DNA of 64,000 bases from Trochalopteron elliotii. Taxonomy: Eukaryota; Chordata; Aves; Passeriformes; Leiothrichidae. The notes under the pieces were generated by a model. It saw only the letters and a list, made by a program, of their open reading frames with translations. It ran no database searches and was not told where the DNA came from. Every line of letters begins with the position of its first letter. Position 1 is the stretch's first letter. Below, piece by piece: positions 1-11,459 of this stretch. The stretch is taken from positions 7,121,933-7,185,932 of the forward strand of contig JANPWX010000008.1 in assembly GCA_024734555.1 (NCBI GenBank), written 5' to 3'. The translations under genes and the position numbers were made by a program.

Positions 1-39
1 AGAAATGAGAGCTCAGTCCGAATTTGTTTGGTTAGTTTT

Positions 40-110
40 TGGATTTGGGGGGGTTATGTCTGGTTTTGGGGTTTTTTTTGGGTTTGGGGGGTTTTATGTC
101 TGGTTTTCTT
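40..110 (+). repeat. G/T-rich two-copy tandem repeat with four G-runs
   Basis: A G-run followed by 'TATGTCTGGTTTT' occurs twice about 40 bp apart. G-runs lie at 47-53, 68-71, 80-82 and 86-91. One inter-run spacer is 14 nt, so any G-quadruplex would be non-canonical. The tract sits just upstream of the pyrimidine tract of the candidate acceptor at 140. Confidence 0.6.
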
Positions 111-140
111 TTCTCTTCTAAGTTGTCCTTTCCTTTGCAG

Positions 141-298
141 AGCTGAGGCGGGCTGTCATGAGCAGACCCAGCACCTCACACACCACGTGTGCCAGTGTCA
201 AGGGCTGTAGCCCCGGAACCCTCCCCACAGCACGGTACTCCAGGGAGAGCGTTGCCTCCTTTAGCTCAGAAGTTCGCTCAAGCCGGGCTGCGTGCGAG
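141..298 (+). CDS. Candidate internal exon, unknown protein
   Basis: A long pyrimidine tract ending TTTCCTTTGCAG at 140 is a strong splice acceptor, and GAG|GTAAGG at 298/299 is a strong donor. The 158-nt interval between them is open in the frame that starts with CTG at 143. Bases 141-142 complete a split codon, so the exon would enter in phase 1 and leave in phase 0. It encodes about 52 residues rich in Ser, Arg and Thr, with no domain, signal peptide or membrane segment I recognise. An ATG at 158 could be internal or an initiator. The segment is much more CpG-rich than the bulk of the window. The minus strand is also open here but lacks a good donor. Splice signals and open frame are seen; that it is expressed or coding is inference. 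A noncoding RNA exon or a chance pseudo-exon are the main alternatives. Confidence 0.3.
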
Positions 299-550
299 GT
301 AAGGAGCAGTCTTTTCCTGGGAGGCGTGGCTGGGATCTTCCCAGTCACTCTGGCTTTGCTTTCGCCTCCCTGTCCCTTCCACATAGGAAAACAGTTACCA
401 GCCTTGCTAATGCTGCGGTAAGGTTTCCCTGGGGCCGCTGGAGCTGTCTGCCTCCAGGGAGGCTCTGTCCCACCTGCCCCCTGGCTTTAATGTCCTTCCC
501 AGGGAATTACCCAGACTGTTCCCATCCTAGGGTCTGGCGGGCCAGCAGAT
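299..550 (+). other. GC-richer flank with possible 31-nt exon at 387-417
   Basis: After the donor at 299 the sequence stays GC-rich to about 550. A pyrimidine tract ending ACATAG (386) and a GTAAGG donor (418) bracket 31 nt. If this were spliced to the preceding candidate exon in phase 0, it would reach TAA after seven codons. It would therefore suit a noncoding or terminating transcript better than an internal coding exon. Very short splice-bracketed intervals arise easily by chance. Confidence 0.12.
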
Positions 551-605
551 TTTTCCCCTCGACAGCAGCTGAACATAAAGCTGCAGTGTGACAGGAAAGC
601 AAAGT

Positions 606-727
606 CTTTTGGTTTTGTTGTTGTTTGTTTGTTTGTTGTGGTTTTGTTTATTTTGGTTTTGTTCTGGTTTGTTTGGTTTGGTTTGTTCTGGTTTGTTTGG
701 TTTTTGGTTTGTTTGGTTGGTTTTTGT
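606..727 (+). repeat. T/G-rich low-complexity tract
   Basis: About 120 bp made almost only of TTTG, TTTGG and TTTTG words. It is imperfect and interrupted, so it reads as an old expanded simple repeat. The open frames through it on either strand are composition artefacts. Confidence 0.85.
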
Positions 728-2116
728 ACAGGCTAAGACTATGGAAAAGTGTTCTGGACACGCCTGGAAGATGCCCCAAGTAGGCTGTGTTTCAAGCCCA
801 ACAGGCTGGTTTTTACCCAATAACTCTCAGTGATACTCTCCAACTGGAGCACTCCACCTCTCCATCTCCTCGCTGTTCTACATCTTTTAAGGGGGCGAGT
901 CCCATCTGCTTCAAACAATACAGTCAGGCTAGGAAACATTAAGGCTCCGCCAAAATCTGTGATTTAAGTTTCTGAGGCTGTGTAAGTGGTGAAAAGGAAA
1001 CTCTCAACTTTTAACCACATTCAAAGGAGAATGTCAATTCTGAGCAGGAGCTTTTTTGACTGCAGATGCTCCCCACAGCAATCCCTGATTTCATGCTCCC
1101 TAGCTCATCAGAAAGTCAACGGAACAGGTCCCCATGTATGGTATCTATTTGCCAGTTTTGACCAATATCGTTGAATTGGGAGCATCTCTCTTTTTTTGGG
1201 TACTTACTGTTTCCCCTCTTCCAGGGAAAACTTCTCAGAGGCAGGAAAAGATGCCACATGTAGAAGACGCATTTGTTGCAGCACCAGCTGACGAGCACAT
1301 CTCTTGCCACAAGGGAAGGGAGAGGGAGGGTTTGCTTCTCCATTAATCAGAGTTAATTTATTTTTGATGTTTTGGGGCCTCCCAGGAGTAATACCTATAG
1401 TTCCAGGCTTAGTTTCTAGTTAGTAGCTCAATGACCTCATTAAATAGGTCCATCCCAATTTCAAGATGATGTCCCTGCAGCCCTGCCTGGGAATCCCTGG
1501 TGGCTGCCAACCTGTCAGCCTCTCTGCCCTCGAGTAGGTGTGACAGGGAGCATTGCTGGTTTACAGCTGTGACAGAAGTGATGGCACAGGGACCACAAGC
1601 TCTCAACCTGGGAAGAAAGTAAGCCTTTTCCCAGTTCCAAATGTGTGGTGGACAATGGAGGAACAAAGGTACTGCAGCCTGAGGTGCTCAGTAACCACTT
1701 TTTTTACTGGAAGTGGATATACCTCGGCCTGGAGAAGATGGCTCAAGCAACAGCAGCCAATAACTTGATAGGGGTCTTATCTGGAAAACATGCTTTCAAA
1801 TCTTTCCATGCTCCATTATGTGTAATGCATCCAAGGTGCTCCATGTGCCTGCATCACTGAGATTTCTCAGAAATTTAATATACTCTGACAAATGACTCTT
1901 GTGTCTGGGCCATCCCTAATGCCACCGCACTGGATTTTCCCTATTCAGGAGCAAGTCTGTAGAAAGGCTCTTCATTTTTCTCCCTATGAGATAAACAGAA
2001 TTATTATCCCATCTTAATAAATTTCAGATTTGACATGGAAAAAAAGGATTGAGGTAATTCAAATTCAGTGTTTTGGGATTAGAAAGTGCAAATTGCCTGG
2101 ATTTATTTCAAAAGCT
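728..2116. other. Unassigned unique sequence
   Basis: No repeat, RNA gene or convincing exon is visible. Open frames of 60-85 codons on both strands lack paired splice sites and family resemblance. A good acceptor-like CTCTTCCAG near 1224 has no matching donor. Confidence 0.5.
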
Positions 2117-2195
2117 GTTTTGTTTTGTTTTGTTTTGTTTTGTTTTGTTTTGTTTTGTTTTGTTTTGTTTTGTTTTGTTTTGTTTTGTTTTGTTT
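2117..2195 (+). repeat. (GTTTT)n microsatellite, about 16 units
   Basis: A 79-bp uninterrupted pentanucleotide array. The absence of interruptions suggests it is young or polymorphic in length. Confidence 0.97.
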
Positions 2196-2600
2196 CCCTG
2201 ATGGGAAGGTATTTCCCTGCCTGGGAAGGTATTTTCCATCTGTCTGAAAAGTTTGTGACTTAAAAGTACCCGTAATGTAAGTCTATCACTTTGTCACCTT
2301 TAATGTCCTAAAAATCACTCCATACCCTTCACAAACTCATCTGAAGCAAGTATCAATCTCCAATTTTCATACTTGGACAGAAATATCAAGTGTCAAAGAG
2401 TCTGCACTAGAAAGTGGCTTTAGCAGCCTAACAAGTGTTGCTTTAGTTTTTCAGGCAAGTTCAAGAAATCTTAACTCTAAATTAGATACCCCTAATAGAT
2501 AATTATAAAATCTAGGGTGACATTTAAAAAATGTGTAACTTGTGTACTGGTGAATTTGACTTCGGTATATTTTGTCGGCCAAGCATCTGGAGTTGCACTA
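2196..2600. other. Unassigned AT-rich unique sequence
   Basis: No gene, RNA or repeat recognised between the pentanucleotide array and the CR1 fragment. Confidence 0.5.
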
Positions 2601-2813
2601 AAAAATCACACAACCAATTAGGTTGTAAAAGACCTCTCAGGTGATTGAGTCTAAACCTTTACTTTTCACCAACTTGGCACCTAGACCACGGCACTAAGTG
2701 CCACATTCAGTCATTTCTTGAGCACTTCCAAGGATGATGATGATTCCACCATCTCCCTGGGCTGTCCATTCCGATGTTTAACAACCCTGTCCATGAAGAA
2801 ATTTCTACTGATG
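2601..2813 (-). mobile_element. CR1 LINE 3' fragment, 5'-truncated
   Basis: Read on the minus strand this is the 3' end of a chicken-repeat-1 retrotransposon. It has the terminal codons of ORF2 (reverse transcriptase protein C-terminus) followed by the short 3' UTR and the AATCACACAACCAATT-type tail (plus-strand 2611 onward). The original ORF2 stop is visible at 2681-2683. An earlier in-frame TGA, shown as TCA at 2711-2713, falls where an Arg codon is expected, consistent with CpG decay of CGA. It shares its tail with the plus-strand copy at 34911-35258, so both belong to the same CR1 family. Its truncated 5' side runs straight into the 10-bp minisatellite. It is a dead-on-arrival copy with no coding capacity. 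Confidence 0.9.
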
Positions 2814-3033
2814 TTCAGTCCAGTCAAAATTGGTTCCAAGTGGTACAAACCAGTTCAAACTGCATCCAGCTGGTTCAACTGGATCAAATCAGATTCTAAA
2901 CTAATTCAAACCAGATTAAACTGATTCCAATAATTTCAAGCATGATTTAACTGGATCAAACCAGTTCCAGCTGGTTCAAACCAGATAAGATTGGTTCCAC
3001 CTTGTTCAAACCAGTTTCCAGTGGTTCAAGTGG
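2814..3033. repeat. 10-bp-period minisatellite, about 22 units
   Basis: The block divides by eye into about 22 consecutive units, nearly all exactly 10 bp (exceptions of 9, 12 and 9 bp at 2874-2882, 2893-2904 and 3025-3033). Two unit types tend to alternate, TTCAAACCAG and TTCCAGCTGG, giving a weak 20-bp higher order. Joined units form CTGGTTCAAACCAG, which has dyad symmetry. The period is not a multiple of three, so coding is unlikely. Confidence 0.88.
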
Positions 3034-4240
3034 CCCAATCCTCACTGCAAAAAGTTTCAAAATTTGATTGATGACTTTGGAGCAGAAATACTGGGGTTCA
3101 CTGTGTTATGTGGGTTGTCAGCAATGCTGGTTTGAACAAGGAGAATAATCTCTTCTGTGCATTAATAATTACCTGTAAGAATTCACTAACCAGTCCTCTC
3201 AACTGAGCGTTGTGTTCCTTGGCAAGTACTATTAACTCTGGCCAACTGACCCGAGGACTCATTTTCTACACAAATGTCAGTAAGGCATGTGGACTCAGGC
3301 TACCCACCAGGTGACTACAGTAGTCAGGATGCTCTCAGCTACTGTGACACCCCTAGTGCAGCACGGTGTGGTTGATAGAGGGCTCTATTTTGCATGTTCC
3401 TGTTGGCAGTTCAGGGGAGCATGTGGCACACACACCTGCTTTTGGCTGTGCCATTCCCCCAGGCTCTGCCATGCTGCTCTTATTTTATGACAGAGTCCAG
3501 CACAATGCAATCCAAAAAGCAGGTGTGTGACAAGCCTCTCACTTCACTGACATGCCTGCCCCAAGCTATCAAGTACTGCAGTTTGCTCTCATAGTTTAGA
3601 TAGGCAATTACCTCCTCTGTGGTTGCTGTGTGTGATACTGGGGATCAGCAAATGAAACTACCCTTCTGATATCTTACATTTCAAGTGCAGCACAGCCTCA
3701 TTTCCAGTAAAAACTTCTGAGTGGTTTTTTTCACACTGGGAATGACTATTTGTGGTGGAATTGTGGTCCAAGGAAAATTTCTTTCATACCTACTGAAATT
3801 TAATAAAACGACTGATTGTGTTTCATCTTCCAAAGTCACTACTTTGTCTGCTCATTTATGGAACCAGATTTTCCAAAGTTCATCTGTACATATGCACTAC
3901 AGTAGTGTGCTAAATTTGCAGTCTTGGCATTATACTACCAAGTCCATGGATCAGCATATATGTTAATAATGCCCACTTAAACTGTTTAAACAGTGTTTCA
4001 CCTCATAACAAACCATCACTACAGAACTGTGCTGAATCACCTGGGAGACCATATGATATACTGCTCCTGACACATTTTGAGGTGCACAGCTCTCATCTGT
4101 TTAATAAATTTATAACAATTAACAACTTTGTTATACTCACCATTCTTTTGAACAGCTTGGCTTTTCATAATATTTGAAGAGGACCTTCTTGAACTAATAC
4201 TAAGGAGAAGGCTATATTCTGTCCCTATATGTATGCTGGA
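3034..4240. other. Unassigned unique sequence
   Basis: No repeat family or exon recognised. Short open frames near 3290-3590 and 3720-3966 lack splice context and protein-like features. Confidence 0.5.
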
Positions 4241-4294
4241 TACTGTGCATATCATCCTGTTGTATCCTACTGTGCATAACATCCTGTTGACATT
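4241..4294. repeat. 27-bp tandem duplication
   Basis: Two adjacent 27-bp copies begin at 4241 and 4268 with TACTGTGCATA and share the ATCCTGTTG core. The few differences indicate a fairly recent local duplication. Confidence 0.85.
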
Positions 4295-4701
4295 TGTGCA
4301 AGAGGATACTGCTGGAGCTGGGGACTTGTATGCCTAGGAAATAAAGGCAAAAAAATTCAAAGGTGTTCAAGTCTCATTTTCAGGGACATCATATTTTTGA
4401 ATGGCAATGGGACTTAGGCTCCTTGCCCATTTTTGAAATGTGTGTCCTTCAGCTACTGTCAAATAATGCCGTCAAAGAGCTTTTTCGTTCATTTGAATTG
4501 TCTGTAAACAGATCACAATTTTCTTATTTATTTATTCTCTCTTCACATTTTTTGGTGAGTATCTTCTCTGAGCAGTTCCTAATCTGTAGCACATTCACAA
4601 ACAATTCATCAGGAGCATTTGAAGATTGGTGTTCAAACTATGTACCTCATTCCAATTGCATGACACAGTATCAAAATGCTTCCCACCTACAAATATTCTA
4701 T

Positions 4702-4730
4702 AACAACAATAACAACAACAACAACAACAG
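4702..4730 (+). repeat. (AAC)n microsatellite
   Basis: A trinucleotide array with one AAT interruption near its start. It produces an artefactual poly-Asn run inside a 179-codon open frame (4363-4902). Confidence 0.95.
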
Positions 4731-4779
4731 CTTAATCATTTCAGTCTCTATCTGCCTGAAAAATCACTGCAAAATACCA

Positions 4780-4946
4780 AGGGCGAGACCTACTGTCAAT
4801 CCGTATTTGCTGGGACCCGAAGCGAGCGCTGCCCCGGCTGTTGGTTCAAGGCAGCTGCGATGGCCGAGCGAGTGCGGCGCCTCCCAGCAGAGGGAGATGT
4901 GAGACACCGGCTCCGGCTCCGGCCCGCAGCTCTCTGCACCAGATCG
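4780..4946. promoter_or_regulatory. Isolated CpG cluster with CTCF-like motif
   Basis: About 16 CpG dinucleotides fall within some 170 bp, while both flanks are AT-rich and nearly CpG-free. At 4881-4899 the sequence CCCAGCAGAGGGAG resembles the CTCF core CCASYAGRGGGCRS, with one mismatch in the GGGC part. TGGCCGAGCGAG at 4861-4872 resembles a tRNA-Leu A-box region, and GGTTCAAGGC at 4843-4852 resembles a B box, but their order is reversed relative to a tRNA, so no tRNA or tRNA-SINE is called. It may be an unmethylated regulatory element or a fragment of an unrecognised mobile element. Confidence 0.35.
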
Positions 4947-7900
4947 ATGAGTCATGAATGTTTTAGGAACATGTCAGAGTCCCATGGCTTCTCATTATCT
5001 AAGCATTTTATCTGAGAACAAACCTCTTTTAGGCCCGTCTCTGATAGTGCAGCATTCCACACAGTTTTCCTCGGTTTCTCCCTTCGGCTGAGGTGAAGGA
5101 CATGAATAACTTGAAATATTTCAGTCTGTTGAACAACACTACTATATTCCTCTCTCCCACTCCACTCGGTATTTATTCTTGTAGCATTGTAGCTACATAT
5201 CTGCCTCTGAGTTGAATATTAATGTGATTGAGGGGTGTCAGTCTCTGCCCCAGGACCATCTGATTCCAACTAACATGAGTTTCTATTTATTTACCAAGTA
5301 CTAATTTCTGATTGTCCCATTCAGGGTACAATACTTTGAAATTTCTTTACAAGTGTCACAAGAACCCTCCCTCTGATGTCTCAATACCACCTCACTGCCC
5401 ACCTCTACCTTTGTGGTTTTTCCCTGCCTTAGGTACCATGAGAAAACAATGTAATTGCTTTTAGGATCTTTGTTTCAAATTCTCTCTGTCGGTGTATATT
5501 CTGGGTTGCTCTTACTATATGTGTTATTTTATGGATTTTCTTCCCTAATGCATTTTGCAGAAAGCACCATTAGAAAGAATTATAATTACAGTATTTATTA
5601 AACCATTTCTTAGGGGAGGAAACTGATAGCATGCAGAAAGAAATATTTAAGAAGAATAATAAAGCACGCTGGCAAAATATGTTTAAGAAGATGCAGGTTC
5701 TATGAAGAAATCCAATTTCCAAGAAAGTTAGCTGTTAACATAGTATTTTGGTGATCTACAATAATATCAACTTACATAGAGACCTGTGTAGCACTCATTT
5801 ATCTTCTAGATAAAAAGTGGCATAATTTTAATTGTTACAGATTTTCTGTATAATTCAATATATTGGCAGTTTCATGCATGAATTATTTTGTGAAAACTGA
5901 TCACATTCAGCAAACTATGGGAGTTTGAATACATGGCAGTGTCCCCAGCCTTCCCATTTCTGTCTACTTCGTGGGGGAAACCAGCTACAATAAAAACAAA
6001 GAGTCTCACTTTGTGTGTTTGGTTTGTTTGTTTGTTTTTGTCTTTTTTCCTTTTTCATTCTGAATCCTGACAAACTACTCTGTTGTACAATGAGTTTGAA
6101 ATGCAACTCTCCTTAGCTACTCCCCAGTAGCTCTCCTACTGTACCTTCCCAAAATGCATGAATGCAATTACTCCTGCCAACGTGTAACCCAAGAATCTTT
6201 TTTTTTAACCAACAGAATGAAGCTTTCGTAGGAAAACCCTAAATTTTCTGAGCAGTGTGTGACAGTAGGAGGAAATCTGTTGTAGCTGCCTGTAATGGAA
6301 GCCCAGTTGTGTGTTTTCAGTCTTTTTTCACTTGGCCTCTTAGTGGCAGGGTAATTAGAGCTCAAATGTACAGGGAAAACTTATCCCAGTCCAGTAATCA
6401 AAGCAAACATTATATAGATTTTGATTGCTTCAACAAGAATGAAGCCTTTGTTAACTGAAGTAGCTTTATTGATTCGAACGAGGAGATGTATTTATTCTGT
6501 TTTGTGAAGTGCTCCAAGCTGTGTGTGCATTTAATGCTTATGAATTCAGAGATGAAGGACTGAAAAAGTTCTATATCAAGCTGTAGAAGAGAAACTCTAT
6601 CATTCCCAGAATATTTATTCTAATGTTCTTTTCCAAAGGCTGTTTTAATACTTGTAGTTATCATTATCATCTTATAAAAGACCTTAATGTTTCACAAATG
6701 GCGTGATTTGTTTAAGTCACATAATTAACAACATTCTTGACTGTTTAGCAATAATTAGTTTGTTTTCATAGAAATACTCCGTTTTATGTCTCTGTACAGA
6801 GGTTGAAAAATGATGGAATAGCAAAAATGTTCAGTCTCACAGCTGAGGATGAAAAAATCTATGAAAATAAAATCACCAGCAATGACAACAAGTGGTCCTG
6901 TTTTAAGTATGACCTTTAGCTCCTTAAAGCACATATAATTTGAGGCTAGAAAGTAACTCAGATTTGCATTACTTACAGTAGTTTAAATTGACAGCCTTTA
7001 GATTTCTTTGTTTGAAGGCATTACTAGGAATTCAGATGTGCATTTGCTCATGGACAACACAGATAACATCAAGCAAAACATGAAAAATAAAGAGAAGAGT
7101 CCCCTTGCTTTCAAAGTCTAACTAGGATAATACGCGTTTTTTGTAATGCAGTGAAAAAAAGTTTAAGTTTTGTCCCAAGTAAAAGCAGCTATTCTGGGTC
7201 TGCTCTTATTTCAAATAAAGTTCTGCTGAGATTTACAGAAACCAGCTCAGGCCCTTTGAGAATAAGTCCTCTATGTGAAAAACTTTGTGCTCTTTCACCA
7301 ATAGGACTGTACTGTAAAGATAATAACAAGAGCCTTATTTTGGTCAGAGAGCATTGCAGGTTATCTGCAGCCGTCTGCTTTATTACCAATTCAATTCGAG
7401 ACCTACATTTTTATTCATTGTTTCTCTTATGAGTAACATTTTGAAAAGTAATATCAAATAAATGGACTTGTGGCTGTGGCCCCACACAATGCTTTTTTAT
7501 TAGATGTCTCAGTTGTTCTGTGTTCGAGGATGATTAAAGTATCTTGAACAGAGTTTCACAGTTACATAGTTCATAGTTCATTTTATTCCATGTGCATTCA
7601 CAAATTAGTTGATGGTAATCTATTAATAAAAACTTAATATTCTGCATTATTCTTTATAGAATGTTGCAGGTGGGGGGTTTCTTTTTTTTTTTTTTTTTTA
7701 GCTGAAACTATTCAGACTCCCTTCAGAGTATGATAAGATACAGATTACAATACTGGCTTGATAATGGCCAAGACTTTTCCTTCCTCTCTGAGTAACATAA
7801 ACTCTAGGATGAGAAGTGTTACTTTACCTTCATAACTAACAGTAGCCATTATTTAGTCTTGAGATTATTAAAACCAGTTCTAAAATGTGGAATGAGAATT

Positions 7901-8732
7901 TACTATTGAAAAACAGCATCAGCATATCTGTTTTCTTGCTCCCAACAAATCTGTACCAGTAGTCACGTTATCTGCAGGATTAACATCTCTAAAAGCTCCT
8001 CCTTCTCCACACCACAAAAAGGGGAAGAATTCGATTTTTACGATGTTAGACCACAACAGACATGCCTGGGGACTCATTGATTTCTCTGGAGTTAAATTGT
8101 TCCAAATAACAATACCAGCTCACTTAACGATCCCTTTGAAAAGCAAGTTTTAATGATAAAGTGACCAAGATAGAAGGTATAGGCTGGAAGACAGGAGACA
8201 CAGGAGTGGGACAAGATAGCACATTACCAGACAGTCTCAGTATTCACAGGGAGTGCCAGTAAATTCATTAATGACTGGAAACCTCTGATGCTTTCTGCCT
8301 CCTCTACATGTTCTCAAGTGTGTCCTGGAAGAGGAAGGACTAAACTGGAACTACGAAAGAGTAGCATTATGGAGGATGCTGGCTGACTTTTTATTCTTTT
8401 AATTTTTAGCAAATAAGGAAAATTTGGTTACTTTAGAAGAAAAATGAAGAACTGATCACAGTTAACAAGGATGAGCATGTGGGAGGACTGCAGGGGATGG
8501 AACACTGTAAAAGTAACAGGACATAATACATAAGCAGCAAGATCCTGCTTCTTAGAAGACTCAGATAAACAATATGATCATAACTAGGACAAGATTCACA
8601 GTTACAAGTCAAGAAAATATTTTGTGATTCTTGTTTCTCTCCACACCTCTAACATTTCAGAGGTTGTCAAAGTCCCAAAATGCCTCCAGGAGCACAGAAA
8701 AAGTAGCTCACTTATCTTCAGTCATTTTTCCT
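4947..8732. other. Unassigned AT-rich unique sequence with small simple repeats
   Basis: No gene or mobile element recognised. It contains a short (TTTG)n tract at 6016-6046 and an 18-T homopolymer at 7682-7699 preceded by a short G-run. The stretch 6640-6770 has several TAAT/ATTA words and could be conserved, which needs alignment to other genomes. Open frames are all short. Confidence 0.5.
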
Positions 8733-8828
8733 CTTTTTTTGTTGTTGTTTTTGTTTTTGTTGGGGTTTTTTGTTGTTTTGTTTTGGTTTGTTTGTTTGTT
8801 TACTTGCTTTTGGTTTGTTTTTTTTCTT
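8733..8828 (+). repeat. T/G-rich low-complexity tract
   Basis: Roughly 95 bp of TTTG, TTG and TTTTG words, like the tract at 606-727 and in the same orientation. The overlapping hydrophobic open frames (Phe/Val/Leu-rich) come from this composition. Confidence 0.85.
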
Positions 8829-11459
8829 CTCCAAAAGGAATTTCTTTTTCACTTAAATTTACTTTTATTCCACACATGTCTTCGATCTTTCTCTACGAGG
8901 AAAAATAATTCTCATAGTGATGCCAGGGAAATCACTAGTTTGCACAGCAGTACATTCTGTAAGCTTGGCTACCTTTGAATATGTGGTGGAAAGTTAATTC
9001 TGTGAGGTTTTCTAGCTAGCCAGATCTCTGTGCATGGTGGAACTCTAAAAAAACTGGAGTTCAGAGCATGTGAAGGAGACACTGTGTAACCCATTCTGGC
9101 TTGGATCCAGACCTTTTGTTACCCTTTTAAGGACATTCTCCTGCCCTAGGAGTGCCATGTGTCTGTAATGTTTACAAGAGAATTAAGATTACCAGTGATA
9201 GTGGTCTTAGGATCAAGAGGCAAGTCTACATTCAATACCGTGTTTATACTCCCAGCTGGTTTTCCCAGAATAAGTACACACATCAACAATTCCATAATGC
9301 ATGAGTAAGATCTGTTTATTCCTTACCACAGCTTCAGCATTAATCATTTGTTCTTCTCCAAATCAGTAAAACTCTCTGTGCTGTGGAAAAGTACTAAACA
9401 ATGTGTAGTGCCTTGGGTCAGGATCAGGCTCAGACCAAGTCCAGATTTAACAATACAGTTTTGCACATGGCCATTACGCTGCATTTCAGCTCTCTGCTCC
9501 CAGTTATAAAGGAATGCCTTCAGTTTTTCATTCAGCTGTGCCCTGCTCTCAACCAGTAATTTTGGAGAATAGATTTTTTTAAGACATGCAAATGTAACCA
9601 AATACAAATTTTTGAGAACGGGAGATCATTTATGTGGCACTTTTTGCCAAAATTATTGTAAAAAAATTATAAGCCATGAAGATGCCTAACATTTTGTGGT
9701 GCCGTAGAAAGCTGCAAGGCCAAAGCTAATGGAGTTTCCTTGGGTACTGGATTGGTGTTACAATTATTCTCTGCTGATGAGTGGCATATTTAAGAAACCT
9801 GTGTCAGTCTGGGGATTATGATAGAAAGAAAAAGACATTTTTAGATCACTGTGTCAGGTAGATTCATTTGGAAGCACTGATAAATAGACACAGCTGACAG
9901 CAGAACTAGCAGCTGAGCTGTCCTTTATTTCCTGCCTCCTATGAAGTATTAATATCAGGTGAAGTTGATTGGTATTAAGAAACAAACTGAAAGCAACTGG
10001 AAGGGGAAATAACAAAGAATGGAACTAATATTTGTCTAGAGTTGCCTAAAATCCACAAAAAACAGGAGAAATCTTCTCTTAGCTTTGTCTGCTACTGCTT
10101 TCCTGAGAACTTCAGCAAACAGTGAGCTAACTCCTTTCACAGCTACTGAAGTGTTTCAGTACCTTTTTATAGCTACTAAAGATTGTGTGTTCATTAGCAG
10201 ATTGGCTGTGCAACTACACAGCCATTGCTGCAAATCACTGTGGGTGGGTGTGTTTCTTCAAACTCAGGGCCACAATACTCAGTATGGTTTTCACCTCTCA
10301 CTATAACACTTTTCATCTGGACCACCTAACTCCCTGTGGTTTACAATTCAGCTGGTCTGCAAACAGAGATGCTGTTTTCCCCACGTACAATATTTATGTC
10401 CTTCCATGTTTAACCCCAACAGAATCAATGCTAAAGGTGAACATTAAACCAGAGAATGATTCCTTTAATTACATCTGCTACTGACACAAATGTTCTTTAT
10501 ATCCAGAATCTCCTGCTAGTCCTTTTATGAACTACCATGTACCTCTGGCAGGAAAGCGAGTGTTCACAGGCTTGAGGAATTCTGTATTAGTTTTATTGAT
10601 GATAATTCTGTTAGTTGTGCACTCTGAGGCTCCTTCTGGAGCATGGGCTGGCTTGGCTAATGGATTCTGTAAACAGAGCATACATTCAAGAGGAATTCTG
10701 CAGGGAATTAAAAAATGAGCCATTACCCTTATATAGACATTAGGAAAAAACAAAGCAAAAGAGCCCTCCAAAACTTAATACAGCAATATTTGTAAAAGTG
10801 TGGTTCAGCCTGGATGGTGGAATACCTAGAAACCTTGCTTGAATGTCTGCAATAGTGACAGACAAGTTTACTGTGAGTACGTAAACCATTTGTAGATGGC
10901 AGCTGCCACAGACTGAGAAACACTGATTTAGAGGATTGCTGGTAGCCTGATACAGCTCACTGCAGAAACCAGTGCCAACTGATGGCAAAGGAAACTACCC
11001 AGTTGTGAAAATCCCAGCACACATCAAAAATTGTGGCAATTTATTTTCATATTGATTACAGAGTGAGATCTGATGAACCCAAATGAAATATCTCCAGGGA
11101 AAGTCCAACTCTTATCAGGGAGGAGTTCACACAGAAATGCTTGCTACGGCTTCAACTAAAACTTTGTGAGTTGCCTCCAGAGAAAGCCAAGGGACAGAAG
11201 TACCTGTTGGCTGCTGTAAAGTGTCAGTAGGCACGACATAAAGAGGATTACCAATGTCAAAACTTTGGGAACTTGAGGATTAACATTTTTGGTCTAAAGC
11301 CACAAGGTTTTGTGCTTCTGGGTTCTTCAGGTTGTGCTTAGTCTGGATGTGTCTTAGCCAGCCATTTAAATTGAACTCATTTATCCCTTGAAAACACAGA
11401 AAGGTTGGAAGTTGATCTCACTGCCTGAAGGAGTGATAAGTTTGCCCGTGTCTCAAGCA
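8829..11459. other. Unassigned unique sequence
   Basis: Nothing recognisable. Open frames of 60-100 codons appear on both strands without splice signals or conserved-looking features. Confidence 0.5.

Noticed and set aside
4843..4872. tRNA-like B-box and A-box words
   Set aside because: They occur in the wrong order (B before A) and no cloverleaf can be drawn.
4363..4902. 179-codon open frame
   Set aside because: It crosses the (AAC)n microsatellite (poly-Asn) and ends in the CpG cluster. There is no splice context or recognisable domain.
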